Assembly (NCBI GenBank): GCA_001599815.1
Contig: BCIA01000001.1
Location: 1,678,934 to 1,742,933, forward strand
DNA: 64,000 nt
Source of the DNA: Furcasterigmium furcatum
Lineage: Eukaryota; Ascomycota; Sordariomycetes; Glomerellales; Plectosphaerellaceae
Reading direction: 5' to 3'
Part shown: piece by piece, positions 43,679 through 55,152 of the stretch
Position numbering within the stretch: the stretch's first letter is position 1
Layout: every line of letters begins with the position of its first letter
Made by a program: the position numbers and the translations under genes
The notes under the pieces: generated by a model
Told to the model about the DNA's origin: nothing
Seen by the model: the letters and a program-made list of their open reading frames with translations, nothing else
The model's database searches: none

Positions 43679-44152
43679 GGTTTGGAGAGTTGTTGAACCA
43701 AAAGTTCTCGGTTGAGAGATGGGAATGGGGTTGCTGATCAATCCTCTTGGGGAGCTTCTTTCGGCTCGGCGGCGGTTTCACCGACATGATCGGAGCAGTT
43801 TCCGCGGCGTGCCCCGCATCCCAGGAGGCCCACCGGGGCCCGCCGAGTCCGCTTCGGCCCGGGTTGGCAGATGCCGCGAGAGGGGACATCTCTCGATCGA
43901 GGCACGGGAAAGGGCCGAAGAGCTGGCAATAAGAGACAGGGTTCACTTGTGGCAGCCATCTGAACTTACCACTCGATACCAGCGTGTGCTTCGAGTGATT
44001 GTTATGACCCAATATTGATATTGTACATCGTGTGCGCGCTGCAATACTCTCCCGTAACGCCTCGAATCCGAATCGTTCTCTTGCTTGTATTTGCACAAGT
44101 ATTCTTCCCTGACAACAGCCCGCAGGTCTTCTGGGATCCGTCAGACCCCGAC
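43679..44152. other. Intergenic region
   Basis: 470 bp between two minus-strand genes: promoter of the DHA1 transporter and 3' UTR of the rhodopsin-type gene. Confidence 0.5.
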
Positions 44153-45530
44153 CTACTTGAATCCATTCAGGCTGGATCGTTTCGAAGGGCCTTGAATGGG
44201 GAGGCTCATCTCACGATCCCTCGGTGCCGTCTGTGCTTCCTCAAACTGGTGCACAATCTCAGTCTTGACACCAATTCGACCCGAAGGCGTGAAAAGCGCT
44301 TCCTCGCTGCTGTTGTCCGACGGTATGTTGTTCTTGACGTCGGGGTTGAAGCCAGGCTTGTCGCCCCGGGTCGCTGTAGCGGAGACACTCTGGCTCTGGG
44401 TTCCAGCGGTGTGCCCGAGACTCCTTGATACCATCTTGAAGCCTGAGAGCTTGTGGCTCCCGCTCCCAGAACTTCCGAGCAGACGAGGGGCGTATTTCTT
44501 CGCAAGCGCCTTGTATGAGGGGATGGAAGCTGCCAGAATGCCAATATTGGTCTCGATGACGGACCAGTACATCGCGTCAGCGATAACAAAAGTTGGATCG
44601 TCGGAAGTGAGCATCGGCGGAATGTAGGTAATGCGGATAATCGAAGAAATGCAAGCGCTGCATTGCGATTGAGTGTCAGCAAGTTGTGAACAGCACATGA
44701 TTTCATCGCCAGGACCACTTACAAAAGACCCAGACCCAGAATGACGGTCAACCCGATCTTCTGGCGTCTCGGGAGTTGAAGACTGACCAGCATGGGGATC
44801 GGAAGGCTGTACGTGAGAATATCCGTGAAGATGTTGACGGCGGCGTTGGCAAGGTAGAAAGCGTTGATGTTGACGCATTTCACGTCTTCTGGCGGGATCG
44901 TGATGTCGTAGGCGGCTTGGACTGGCGCGCACTGAAAAATGCAGGCGAGAACATTCCCGCCTGCTTGGCAAAAGATGACGCCGACCATGAACATGGCAAG
45001 GCGGCGGAGAGTCCGATCACCCAGTCTCATGTACAACGAAAGTACCGAGACCTTGATGAAGCCGAGACAAGCGTTGTAGAAGATCGAGGACAGCCAAACA
45101 ATCTGGAGATATGTAATCATGTTCTCGGTTCCTCGGGCCTGGACCTCTTCAATGTGGCTGCCGAGGCCATGCTGAACGGCTGACGCTGGAATCAGAACCT
45201 GATGCGGTCTAGTCACGATGCGGACAGTACTCACAGGCAATGTTGCAACCAATAAAGGCCCAAGATAGTAGCTGAAGCTGTCAGAGACGAATCTTGAACA
45301 GCAATGGGCTTCCCATACTTACCACAGCAACGCAGATGAGATCTGGATCCCAGGTCAGCACGGATTCCAATGCGAGCAGCTTCCAAAGGACACTTACAAT
45401 CGTCTGACCAGACAGATTTGACGACGAACACCCGTGCCCACAGCCGCAATGCCAGAGCAACAAACGAAACCGCGGCAAACACGATGGCCACTGCCACCAC
45501 TGTGGGCCCTCTGGTCTCCGAGGAGGTCAT
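44153..45530 (-). CDS. Pth11/rhodopsin-domain integral membrane protein
   Basis: Five exons, 45530..45398, 45342..45323, 45277..45235, 45179..44723 and 44657..44153; the second is only 20 nt. Lengths sum to 1158 nt, 385 aa. Seven hydrophobic helices are expected. Family marks are ARVFVVKSVWSDDYLI near helix 2, HGLGSHIEEV in the next loop, KVSVLSLYMRL, CIFQCAPVQAAYD, KCVNINAFYLANAAVNIFTD and the late helix ETNIGILAASIP. These are the features of the fungal rhodopsin-type membrane domain found in Pth11-like proteins. No N-terminal CFEM domain is present. The cytoplasmic tail (about 100 residues) is Ser-rich. It could act in surface sensing, but the family has no proven ligands. Confidence 0.85.
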
Positions 45531-47519
45531 GATAGCGGTTGTGAAGAAGAGTTGATGAAAGAAGGGACAGACCGCTGCCCCGAGCAGGACAAATGACAGT
45601 AGCAGCAAAGTGAGAGATCAGAAAGGCAAAAAGGTTGGGTTCGTTGGCGTGCCGTTTCCACCGTGTCCCGCGGTGGCCCGCCCTCCATAAATATTGTTCC
45701 AAGGCATGCCCGGGCGCGCCCCTGATTATGATTTTGGCGCACAGCCTTTCCTCTGAGCACCGCGGGGACTGCAATGCAATGAATACAATTTGATAATCAT
45801 ATTTTCTCTCTGCCGAGCTCCATGCCTTCGACGCATTCGGCTCTGAATAGACCCAGAAGAAGAAAAAAGAGATCAACATGTTGCAACGCTGACAGGCCGG
45901 GATTGCTCCCCACGACCGTTGGATGATCTACAACGGCCGGACACATGGAGCTCCAGGCCCGGAGAAGATGCTCAGGGGCAGCCGCAAGACACTTCACCAA
46001 TACTGCTGCCCACATATCCACCATGTGCCGCCGATCATTTCTCTTACCATGCAAGTGTTGCGAGGGGGCGAGGTTGCGAGTGTACTGGCGGTCTGGGTCA
46101 TCGCTCGTGACAATTCTTGCTTTTCTGGCGCTGGGCATTCGGGATACTTCGACGAACCAGACACTCGGGAACGGTTTGAATTAGCATGATACGACTTCCA
46201 AGGCCTGGAACATTGGCATTGGCGTGCAAGATGCGTTCGCAGGTGTGGGAAGGCTGCCACATGCCGTCCACGAAGCCAACCGTTTGATGTGTGTCGTCGG
46301 AGAAAATGTGCCCGACAGGGGCAGGGGAGCGAGTGGGAGGCGAATGGCGGGAGAACGTTTTCTTTTGCCGGATGCCTCCCCGACAAATCAAATGCTCCTC
46401 GAGCGGTGGAACCGAGCTGCCCAGACAGCCGTTGACGACGAGCTAGCGCAGCCTCCCGAAACATGCAGGGGATGATGGCGGGAAGGCGCTGATCAATAAC
46501 CAGAAGAGCGAAGTTGCAGTGCATGAAGATGCTGTAGATTCTGCAGGAGATGGCGTGTGATAGGAGTAGCATCCTGGGCTTATGCCGAGACATGATCTGA
46601 AGGTCTGGGAAGAGTCAATGTTCACATGAATTTTGCACACAAGATGTTCTGCCCACCAGCCTGAATCCTGCAGACACCGAGAGATTGATGCCCGCCCCCT
46701 TCCCTCTTCAATCTTCTCACTGGATCCACGTCACCCACCTGATTGAGAAAGCCACTGGAGCTCGGGTACGCCCGGCCCGCTGCCGCGGACCCGACAGACC
46801 GGCTGATATGCGTGACAGCATGAGTTGGCACACAACCAGTCCGGATGATTCGACCGCGGGAGGGCTCAGGCCTGTCACCGTACTTGGCAAATAAAACCCC
46901 GCTCGAAGACAGTGGGGGTTCTCCATGAGTGCAGGATTGGCATGACACTTGATAGGCAAACACCGCAGGCTTGAGGCGACCGTCGTTGTTGTCGTCAAAT
47001 ATCACATTCGGCGATGGAGACATGAACGCCCCAAGGCCCCAGATAAAATTCGAGAGGGCCCCTGAACGCACATCAAATCCACCTCAGGTACGACGGCGCA
47101 ATGCCGCGCTGCGGCAATGATCCTCGGCCCCTGCTGCTCGGCAATTCGAAGGGCTCCAGCATCCGCGCAAGCGACCCCGACGCCGATGCAACCCAAGCCA
47201 GCGAGAAGCAACCTCTCGCCTCCCTCCCCGCCGGTTGCAGGCCTGAGCATGCGAGTGCGCACCAATTGCGCCAGAAGTATTACCTCGCCCGCAGGATCAG
47301 TCAACATGATGGCTGCAGCCACCGTGGGGACCGCGAAAAGCTGTCCTGAAAGAGGAGGTCGTCCAAGATGAGGGCCCTTGGGGGGCCCTGGAACCGGGCA
47401 GCACGTCGATCCTGGGCAGTGTGCTCAGCTATTATGTACAGTATTTTGTAGACTTGATCCCCCGCCGGCCCATCTGTCTTGCTTCATGTGACGACAAGAT
47501 CGAAGAGTAGTCCGGCAAG
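45531..47519. other. Long gene-free region
   Basis: 2 kb with many short frames on both strands but no family, signal peptide or splice chain that I could support. It holds promoters for the Pth11-like gene (left) and the P450 (right). Confidence 0.45.
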
Positions 47520-49318
47520 ATGGCATTGCTCAGCTTCAGCAACCTCGCTCTGGTGAGCACGGGCTATATCCTCTGGAATATCGCATACCAAGTTGTCCAC
47601 TACCGTTTCTTCCATCCTCTTGCCAAGTTCCCCGGCAGCTTCTGGGGTAGCATCACAAGGTAATCATCCCGGTACGCGTGTTGAGACCTCGTCCTGACTT
47701 GAACCCAACATGAAGGCTCTGGATCACCTACCACAACGTCAAGGAAGGTAAGAAAGATCAGATCCCTGGCACAGGCACCAGGCCGTGACAGCTGCTAATG
47801 ACCTGGCCAGATGAATGCGCAACATACCGAGCCCTCCACAAGGAGCATGGCCCCGTCATCCGCATCACCCCGACAATGCTCCTCGTGAGCGACGCGACCA
47901 AGCTGCCCGTCATCTACGCCCGCAACGTCAACAAGTCGAAACACTACATCACGGGCAGCTTCGGCAAGGATGAGTCCCTCTTCAACATGCAGGACGCCGC
48001 CGTCCACTCCAAGTTCCGCAAGATCGCCGCCTCGCCGTACAGCTTCAGCAACATCAAGAAGATGGAGCCTCTCATCGACAACCGCATCGAGGCCTGGATT
48101 GATAAGCTGCAGGAGAAGTTCGCCACGACGAACGACAAGTTCGACTTTGCGCCCTGGGCGGTGTACATGGCGTACGATGTCATCTCCGAGGTGGGCTTTG
48201 GCGCGCCGTTCGGCTTTGTCGAGCAGGGCAAGGACGTCGAGGGGCTGATCCAGGGGTTCCACGATGGACTGGTCCCCTTCGGCATCATGGCACGGCTGCA
48301 TCCGTTCACAAACTGGGTCAAGGTATGTTACGTCTGCTCTCGGGTTTGCATGGTCTTCTAACCCGTCCGGGCGATAGAGCACATTCCTCGGGAAGTACTT
48401 GGTGGCTACTCCTGAGCAAGACTCCGGCATTGGCACACTGATGCGCTTCCGCGACCGCCTCATTGAGAAGCGATACAAAGATATCGAACAGGGCACCACG
48501 GATGGCCGAATTGATCTCCTCCAGACGTAGGTTCGCTGGCAATGATTGTGGTTGGAGATGGCTGACATGGCCAGGTTCATCGAAGCGAGGGATGAGGACG
48601 GCAAGCCCCTGGACATCGACTACATCAAGGCCGAGATCCTCCTTGTTCTTCTGGCGGGCGCCGACAGTATGTTCCCTTCCGTGGCATGGATTTCAATTTT
48701 CTGGCTCTGACAGATCTCGCAGCGACCGGCACTTCGTTCCAGGCAATGATGCTGCACATCCTTTCGAACACCTCAGTCTACGACAAGCTCATGGCCGAAC
48801 TCGACGACGTGACGCGCAGCAAGAAGATCTCAGCAACCCCCCAGTACGACGAGGTGCTCACCCACTGCCCGTACTACGTGGCCTGCCTCAAGGAGAGCAT
48901 GCGCCTCAACCCGTCGGCGCCCAACATCTTCCCCCGCATCGTCCCCAAGGGCGGCATCGAGCTGTTCGGGCAGTACGTCCCGGAGGGCACCGAGGTGACG
49001 TGCAACCCGTGGCTGGTCCACCGCGACCCGAACCTGTACGGCGCCGACGCCGACGTCTTCCGCCCGGAGAGGTGGCTGGACGCCGACAGGGCGAGGGAGT
49101 ACGCCAAGTACAACATGGGCTTCGGGTACGGGGCCAGGAGCTGCCTCGGCAAGGACATCGCGTACATGGAGCTGTACAAGGCGCCGCTGCAGTTTCTGCG
49201 GTCGTTCCGCGTCGAGCTCCTCGACAGGGAGAACCCGGCCAAGTACTGCGTCAAGGGAGGCGTCAGCTACTTCGAGGACATGTGGGTGCGGATCGAGAGG
49301 AGGGCGCCGGTGGTTTAA
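47520..49318 (+). CDS. Cytochrome P450 monooxygenase (pisatin demethylase-like)
   Basis: Six exons: 47520-47659, 47716-47747, 47811-48322, 48378-48526, 48575-48666 and 48723-49318, introns of 56, 63, 55, 48 and 56 nt; 506 aa. An N-terminal membrane anchor (LVSTGYILWNIAYQVV) is followed by YHRFFHP-like HYRFFHPLAKFPG. The I-helix is AEILLVLLAGADTTGTSF (split by intron 5), the ExxR motif is KESMR, FRPERW follows and the heme-binding loop is FGYGARSCLG. The type resembles fungal CYP groups around pisatin demethylase and benzoate hydroxylase. ER membrane enzyme needing P450 reductase; substrate unknown. It is followed on the same strand by an Erg6 methyltransferase. Confidence 0.93.
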
Positions 49319-49872
49319 ATGAGCAGAGTGCTGAACTCGAATGCGAAGACGAATACCGGTCGTACTTGTACTTATGGGGATCTGGATCTGGTCTTGGCTC
49401 GTGTTCGGGTTCGTTCAGGGGAAGTGGAGTCGCTTCTTGTTCGCATCACGATTCCATGGCCAAGACGGAACACAGCATCCTGAGATGTCGGACAGAACCG
49501 CTACTAGTTAGGACAGAAGGCCCCGAATTTGATAAGATCGAATCTAAATCGTGGGGCCCCTGGATCTGGCCTCGACTTGCTAGATGTGGAAGCTGAGGCG
49601 TCGCCGATTGGTGATGCTGTTGGTGGTTCTCGCGATGAAGCTCACGCATTCGTATTCGCCTTACATCAAAGCACCAGCGTATTCGGTCACATACAAAACA
49701 AAGATTTTGTAAATGCTCTGGTATATAAGTTCCACGCAAGTCCTGTTCCAACTTTTAGGAAGCCGTCCAATTACGACTTATACCTCCTCTCTTGTCTTCC
49801 AACTCAACTCTCTCCAATTCCCTCGGAAAACAGCACCATTTCGACGCCAGAACACATCAAACCTTTTACAAC
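49319..49872. other. Intergenic region (P450 / Erg6)
   Basis: 550 bp with no gene; promoter of the sterol methyltransferase. Confidence 0.5.
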
Positions 49873-51208
49873 ATGGTTGAACACTCGGAAGAGAGCCGTG
49901 TGCTCCTGGCAAGCGATGCCACCTTCGAAAAGATCCTCCACAAACGCTCCGGCGCGCAAAACCTGGGCATGTCCGCCATGCTGAAGAAAGACCACGCTGC
50001 GCAAAAGGCGGCCTCGGACGACTACTTCAGACACTGGGACAACAAGACCGCAAAGGCAGAGACACAGGAGACTCGGGATGTGAGTGTCTTCTCTCTACCC
50101 AACCTCCACGCAAAATGCTGACCGCCCCTTCGCAGGCTCGCGTGGCAGACTACGAGACCATCTCGAGACAGTATGCACGACCCAGGAATTGGATCTTCTT
50201 CGTCACCGCTCTGCGACTTGTGTTAATGACGCTTAGATACTACAACCTCGCCACCGACTTCTACGAGTACGGCTTCGGCCAGAGCTTCCACTTCAGCCGA
50301 GCCGCCAAGGCGGAGTCCTTCGTCCAGAGCATCGTCCGGCACGAGCACTACCTCGCCCACCAGATGGACATCAAGACGGACATGAAGGTACTTGACGTGG
50401 GTTGTGGAGTTGGCGGGCCTGCCCGCGAGATCGCCAGGTTCACCGGCGCGTACATCACCGGTATCAACCTGAACGAGTACCAGGTGGAACGGGCGACGAG
50501 GTACACGGCGAAGGTGAAAATGGACAAGCAGGTCCAATTCGTCCAGGGAGATTTCATGGTAACAAACCCAGCCATCGCCGGATGATGCGTAGTAGACACT
50601 GACACGTCTTGCTTGTCCAGAGTCTGCCCTTCGAAGATAACACTTTCGACGCCGTGTACGCCATCGAGGCGACGGTGCACGCCCCCTCCCTGCAGGGCGT
50701 GTACTCCGAGATCTTCCGCGTCCTGAAGCCTGGCGGCACATTCGGCGTCTACGAATGGGTCATGACGGAAAAGTACGACAACGACAACCTCCACCACCGC
50801 GAGGCGCGCCTCAACATCGAACAGGGCAACGGAATCGCGAACATGGTCAAGGCATCCGAGGCTGTCCGTTCCATCCGGGCTGCTGGCTTCCACCTCCTGA
50901 TGCACGAGGACATGGCGGACCGGGGCGACTCGATCCCCTGGTACTGGCCTCTCGACGCCGGCAGCTGGCGACATGCCCAGACGCTCGGCGACCTCATGTA
51001 CACGTTCCGCATGACGTACTTCGGCCGGTACTTCACGAGGTACGTCCTGAGTGCCCTGGAGCTGGCGAGGATTGCACCCCCTGGAATGGTCAAGACCTCG
51101 GACAGCTTGTGTGCGGGCGCAGAGGCTCTTGTCCTGGGAGGAAAGGAGAAGATCTTCACGCCGATGTATTTGATGATCGGACGGAAGCCGGCGGCCAAGG
51201 AGGAATAG
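49873..51208 (+). CDS. erg6: Sterol 24-C-methyltransferase
   Basis: Four exons, 49873-50079, 50136-50170, 50237-50558 and 50621-51208 (introns of 56, 66 and 62 nt), 383 aa, the usual Erg6 length. The second intron is a multiple of three with no stop, so reading it through would add 22 residues; it is excluded because splicing restores ADYETISRQYYNLATDFYEYG. YEYGFGQSFHF is the Erg6 substrate-side motif, VLDVGCGVGGPARE is SAM motif I, and EATVHAPSLQGVYSEIFRVLKPGG is the next conserved block. It transfers methyl from SAM to C-24 of zymosterol-like sterols in ergosterol synthesis, on the ER or lipid droplets. A fungus often has one or two copies; a divergent copy beside a P450 might act elsewhere. 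Confidence 0.93.
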
Positions 51209-51790
51209 GGGGAGATGTGCAGACCTGCGAAGGGGAGCCGCGCTGAGAGAGACTTGCTGGGCTGACATACGCCACCCGGAATATTTTAATACAAAAATGT
51301 TGACCACGGTTGGGACACGCATTTTGCATAGGCGCCGCCTCGGAACCCGCCTCGGAGCTGCTCCAAACGTCACTACGACAGGCGAACACCAGGTCTTGCC
51401 GACAACGAGGCGGCGGTACCCGGCCGAGCTGTACTTGAGGCAAGGTGATTCGAATCGGAGACCAAGATTCGACTTGGTATATACCGCTGTTGATCCCGAC
51501 AGCCCTATTTCTGGATAGCAGTTGGTCGAGCAAAGGAAAACCACTCGTGCATTGGCTCAATTTGACCCCAACCGGAGGGGCCACATCAATTCTTCGTGTT
51601 GTTCGAGGGGTCACCAATCACTCATCACTTTTTTCTGTCAATTGTGTCCCGTACATAATTCGGGTTCATGTCTTCTTCATTCATGATCATGAGCTTTGTC
51701 TAGCTTGATTGCGCGCTTTTGATGCCTCATCTGTGATGTACAGGTAAGTGGTTGTCGGAAGTATTGGGTGTCGGATCGAGGGCTCGGGCT
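51209..51790. other. Convergent intergenic region (Erg6 / FKBP)
   Basis: 580 bp between the 3' ends of two convergent genes. Nothing recognised. Confidence 0.5.
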
Positions 51791-52543
51791 TTACAGCTCG
51801 TTGTGCTCCTGGGTGTCGTCGGTGTCAGCAACGACGGTCTTGACAGCCTCGGCCGCTGCGCTAGCCGCGCTCGCGATCTTCTGGGCAGCGCCCTCCGCCT
51901 CGTCGGCGACCTCCTCAGCGGCCTCGGCGGCAGGGGCGTCCTTGTAGACGATCTTCTCGGGGTTGGGGACGCCGTCAATGCCCATGAGCTCGGTCTCGAA
52001 GACTAAAGGAGTTAGAATTAGCAAGGGGGAAGAAAAAAGTGACGGGCTGCGGCGGCATACTGAGAGTCGAGCCGGCAGGGATCGGGCCCATGGAACGCTG
52101 GCCGTAGCCGAGCTCGGGGGGGATGATAAGCGTCCTGGATAAATGTGAGCCAACCAGTGGGCAAAATGCCATCGCCTCACTCGTGAATAATTACCTCTTC
52201 TCGCCGATGCACATCTCGAGGAGACCCTCCTCCCATCTAGAAGACCCTTGTTAGCATCCACGTCCAGGGCGGAGTCGCGGGGCGGAAGATCGACGAACCC
52301 CTTGATCACCTGGCCGGCGCCGATGGTGACCTGGAAGGGCCTGCCGCGGTTGTAGGAGGCGTCGAATTCCTTCTCGGTGGCCTGCAGCTTGCCGCGGTAG
52401 TGGACGCTGATGCGGTCGCCCTTGACGGTCTTGCGCTCGCACTCGACGGCCTGGGTGACCTCGATCTTGAGCTCCTCGGCGGCGGCAACGAGGCCGACGG
52501 CGCCGGAGGCCAGGAGGCCGAGGTAGAAGAGGGCGCCCTGCAT
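51791..52543 (-). CDS. ER-resident FKBP-type peptidyl-prolyl isomerase (FKBP2/Fpr2 type)
   Basis: Four exons, 52543..52299, 52236..52195, 52134..52061 and 52002..51791 (introns of 62, 60 and 58 nt), 190 aa. A signal peptide (MQGALFYLGLLASGAVGLVAAA) precedes one FKBP domain: DRISVHYRGKL, FDASYNRGRPF, GAGQVIKGWEEGLLEMCIGEKR, IPPELGYGQ and PAGSTLIFETELMGI, with the residues that form the rapamycin/FK506 pocket present. An Ala/Glu-rich tail ends in HNEL, an HDEL-type ER retrieval signal. The first donor (GTTCGT) is unusual. Role: proline isomerisation during secretory protein folding. The upstream region has CCAAT and GATA palindromes. Confidence 0.93.
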   Translation of the reverse strand: MQGALFYLGLLASGAVGLVAAAEELKIEVTQAVECERKTVKGDRISVHYRGKLQATEKEFDASYNRGRPFQVTIGAGQVIKGFVDLPPRDSALDVDANKGLLDGRRVSSRCASARRGNYSRVRRWHFAHWLAHIYPGRLSSPPSSATASVPWARSLPARLSVCRRSPSLFSSPLLILTPLVFETELMGIDGVPNPEKIVYKDAPAAEAAEEVADEAEGAAQKIASAASAAAEAVKTVVADTDDTQEHNEL

Positions 52544-52694
52544 TGTGGGTTTGGGTGGTTTAGTAATTGTGAAAAGGAAGGGGTCAAAAGGCAGCTTTGC
52601 GAAGAAGTGAGGCGGATGGATCTCTGCCCAGGAGGTGTATGAGGACAAGTGGTGGTTGCGAACAGAGGGGCATCGGCCGGGGGACCGCACCCCT

Positions 52695-52708
52695 GGATTG
52701 GCCAATCC
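52695..52708. promoter_or_regulatory. Palindromic CCAAT box
   Basis: GGATTGGCCAATCC, a perfect 14-bp palindrome with CCAAT on both strands, 152 bp upstream of the FKBP start. Fits a HAP/NF-Y binding site. Confidence 0.55.
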
Positions 52709-52724
52709 GGGGCGGTCAGCGCCA

Positions 52725-52759
52725 CGAGATAAGATAAAGCTGGAGCTTATCTTATCTCG
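52725..52759. promoter_or_regulatory. Palindromic GATA-factor element
   Basis: Arms CGAGATAAGATAAAGC (52725-52740) and GCTTATCTTATCTCG (52745-52759), complementary except for one extra A, with a 4-nt spacer. Each arm has two overlapping GATAA motifs, so four GATA sites in 35 bp, matching the HGATAR consensus of AreA/NIT2-type regulators. Confidence 0.6.
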
Positions 52760-54837
52760 CTTATGAGCGGAACACTGTGATGTCACGTCTCCAGACGAGC
52801 GAAGCTGGCCGCCGAGGACGTGCTCTCGTCCACGCTTCTCACAGCCCCAAAATGCCTATGCCAAAGAAGCATCACTTGACAGCACTGCCCCGCCCCCAAA
52901 GCCCGGGCATGTCCTAGAATCGCTCGTTGACTCATCCGTCGAGGCAAGCAAGCAAGGGGATCGGATCCACGATTTTCGGTCAGCGTGGCAGTCTCAGGGC
53001 CGGGTTGCCCAGCCTCGATTCGGTGTCGTCGGCGATGAGCGTCATCACTCATTCAACTTGAACCTGCATCACAAGCCAACCACGTTCGCCCGTGACCATG
53101 CGAGCTGTCGCTCCTCACACCGACGACCACTAGGAACATGGTCCTCCCTTGTTTCAGACTGGATGTTTCTGGCAAATGGCATCCCGGTTGACGCGGGGAT
53201 GCGTCCGTCCGGGAAGGGTCCATCCAGGCAGGGACCGACATGCGCCGGGTCGACCGAAGCAACATGCCGCCGCCGGCCACTGACAGCGACCGACCATGCA
53301 ATTGTACTGACCTGTACCTGCAGACCAAGCTGCATGCTTGCCGGGACCTGCGAACCCATCGTATCGCACCCGTCCTGCCTGCATTAGCATGAAGGAATCC
53401 CACCGGCACCCTCCCAGACTCCCATTCCCGATTGGGCGCAGGCCTCAGAACGCAGGCTGCCGAGACGAAGGATCCGTCTGGCAGGTCGTCGACTCGTCAT
53501 CCGAACGGTCAACTTCCAGATGACACGGGGACAAGCTGAGACCCAGTCCCTCGTCGTCCCTCGTCGTCCCTCTGTCCCCTCTGGCGCCCTGAAGATTTTT
53601 TTTTTCTTGTCTCATTACATTTCAGGGGCATTGGGCCAGGCGTTGTCGGTTGGGCACCGAACCCTCAGGAAACAAACCAGGACATGTCCAGTTCCTCTGT
53701 CAGTCAGTCATGCCCCCCTTCGGGCCTCACAAAGACCAGGAACATCCCTGTCGATTTATGTGGCTTGATAGACCCAAACGGATGGCCTCGTTGTTGGCGC
53801 CACAGCGAATCGAGGCGCAGGGTGCGCTTCGCCAGGCCCGTCGCGCTCGCGAACCAACCAGGAGCATTTCAGGCCTGCTTGCTGGTGTCGTTTTGCGAGC
53901 CCGAAAGCCCCCAATACGACGGTACCAGACGTCATGCCTTTTCCATCTTGCGTCAACCCGACTACTGCCTGGTCAGGAGGCCAGAGCACGGTTGACTAGA
54001 ACTCGATCCAGCGTGCCGCTGCGCCATGTTCCGGGAGAAGCGATCTCGTCACCAGCTTCTGCGCCAAAGTATGTACACGGCAAAGAACAGGGCGGGTGTC
54101 TCACTGGCGGCCGGCCTCAAGAGCGCTGCAGAGCGGCACTCGACCCAACCACGCCGCAGCCCCGGAGCGACGATCCCCACCCAAACTGCGACCTGGCTCT
54201 CTCAAAGCGCTGTCTTCCGCCCCGTTTCCAGCTGAGAATCGCCACCTCGAATTGCCTTTTCTTGCCCTTGGAAGTTCCCGTGCCCTGGCATGCCTCCTTT
54301 TCCCGCGTGCCTGAACTAGAGCCCACCTGTTTTTGGTCCTTAGGACGGCGGGCGCCAACAGTGAGTGCCCAATGGAGCCCAGGGTTCCCTTACACGGGAT
54401 CCATTTTCGGTGTGTTCCCCATTGCGATGGGCCAGGGATCCGGGTTCTTTGACTCATGGGGCAGGGCTCCTGTCGAGACTTGGACATGGCAAAGGCGCGG
54501 CACCCTTTGAGGCGGCGGTTCTGAACCCCCTTTGAAAGGTCCTAGACTTGGCCTTGAGTCTGCCTGCCAGTAGTGCTTAGGCCACGCGTACCTGAGTGCT
54601 TGTACCTGGCCCCAAGCCAAGGTGAGGCCTCGCTTTCCATTGTCATGATATAAATGTCCTCGACCCTCCTCCCTCTTCCCCCTTTCGTTTTCCTATCACC
54701 CATCTGTACACCAAACAAGCAACCGATCCATATCACGCCTGGCAAAGAACCCTCCTGTCAGCATCACCAACAAGCCTCTTCCACCAGCCAAGCTGCCCAC
54801 CAACACAAGCACCACCACAAACACCACTTCCACCACC

Positions 54838-55152
54838 ATGTCTCGCTATTCCACCTCCAGGCCGGTCATCCACCAGGCCGAGCCCTCCTTGAGCTCTGGA
54901 TACTCCGGCTCTTCCTACTACACCACGTCCTCCTCGGGCAGCTCCACGCCGAGGAGCTCGCGCACCTACTACGCCGAGAGGACCGCTCGTGAGTACGGCG
55001 CCGAGGGCCACTCCATGGACGTCCGCACCCGCAACGACGTCGTGGTCATCAACCGCCACCAGTCCGGCTACGAGTACGCCGCGCCGACGCCCCGCCACGA
55101 CAGCTGGGCCGCCAGCAAGGAGAGGAGCTCCAAGTCCAAGTCCAAGAAGTGA
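54838..55152 (+). CDS. Small Ser/Tyr-rich hypothetical protein
   Basis: Intronless, 104 aa, preceded by a CA-rich 5' leader (ACCACC repeated before ATG). The first half is Ser/Tyr/Gly-rich (SSGYSGSSYYTTSSSGSS), then a charged centre (YYAERTAREYGAEGH, DVVVINRHQSGYEY) and a basic Ser/Lys tail (SSKSKSKK). No signal peptide or TM. Short disordered proteins of this look are common and conserved among Sordariomycetes but uncharacterised. Confidence 0.7.
   Translation: MSRYSTSRPVIHQAEPSLSSGYSGSSYYTTSSSGSSTPRSSRTYYAERTAREYGAEGHSMDVRTRNDVVVINRHQSGYEYAAPTPRHDSWAASKERSSKSKSKK

Larger units (their letters stand above)
52544..54837. other. Long gene-free region
   Basis: 2.3 kb between divergent genes. 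The first 220 bp hold the palindromic FKBP promoter elements. A long plus-strand frame at 53650-54510 looks like a low-quality shadow (no domain, odd composition). The last 150 bp are the CA-rich leader of the next gene. Confidence 0.5.

Noticed and set aside
43679..43741. Longer N-terminus of the DHA1 transporter
   Set aside because: The frame opens with TTG; the first ATG is at 43678 and gives a normal N-terminus.
47002..47322. Minus-strand Ala/Gly-rich frame
   Set aside because: No family, start context or splice partner; composition typical of chance in GC-rich sequence.
50171..50236. Reading through this stretch as coding in erg6
   Set aside because: It has GTATGC..CTTAG borders and its removal restores the conserved SRQYYNLATDFYEYG order of Erg6.
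53650..54510. 286-codon plus-strand frame
   Set aside because: No recognisable domain, Pro/Arg-rich biased composition and no homologous motif; probably non-coding.
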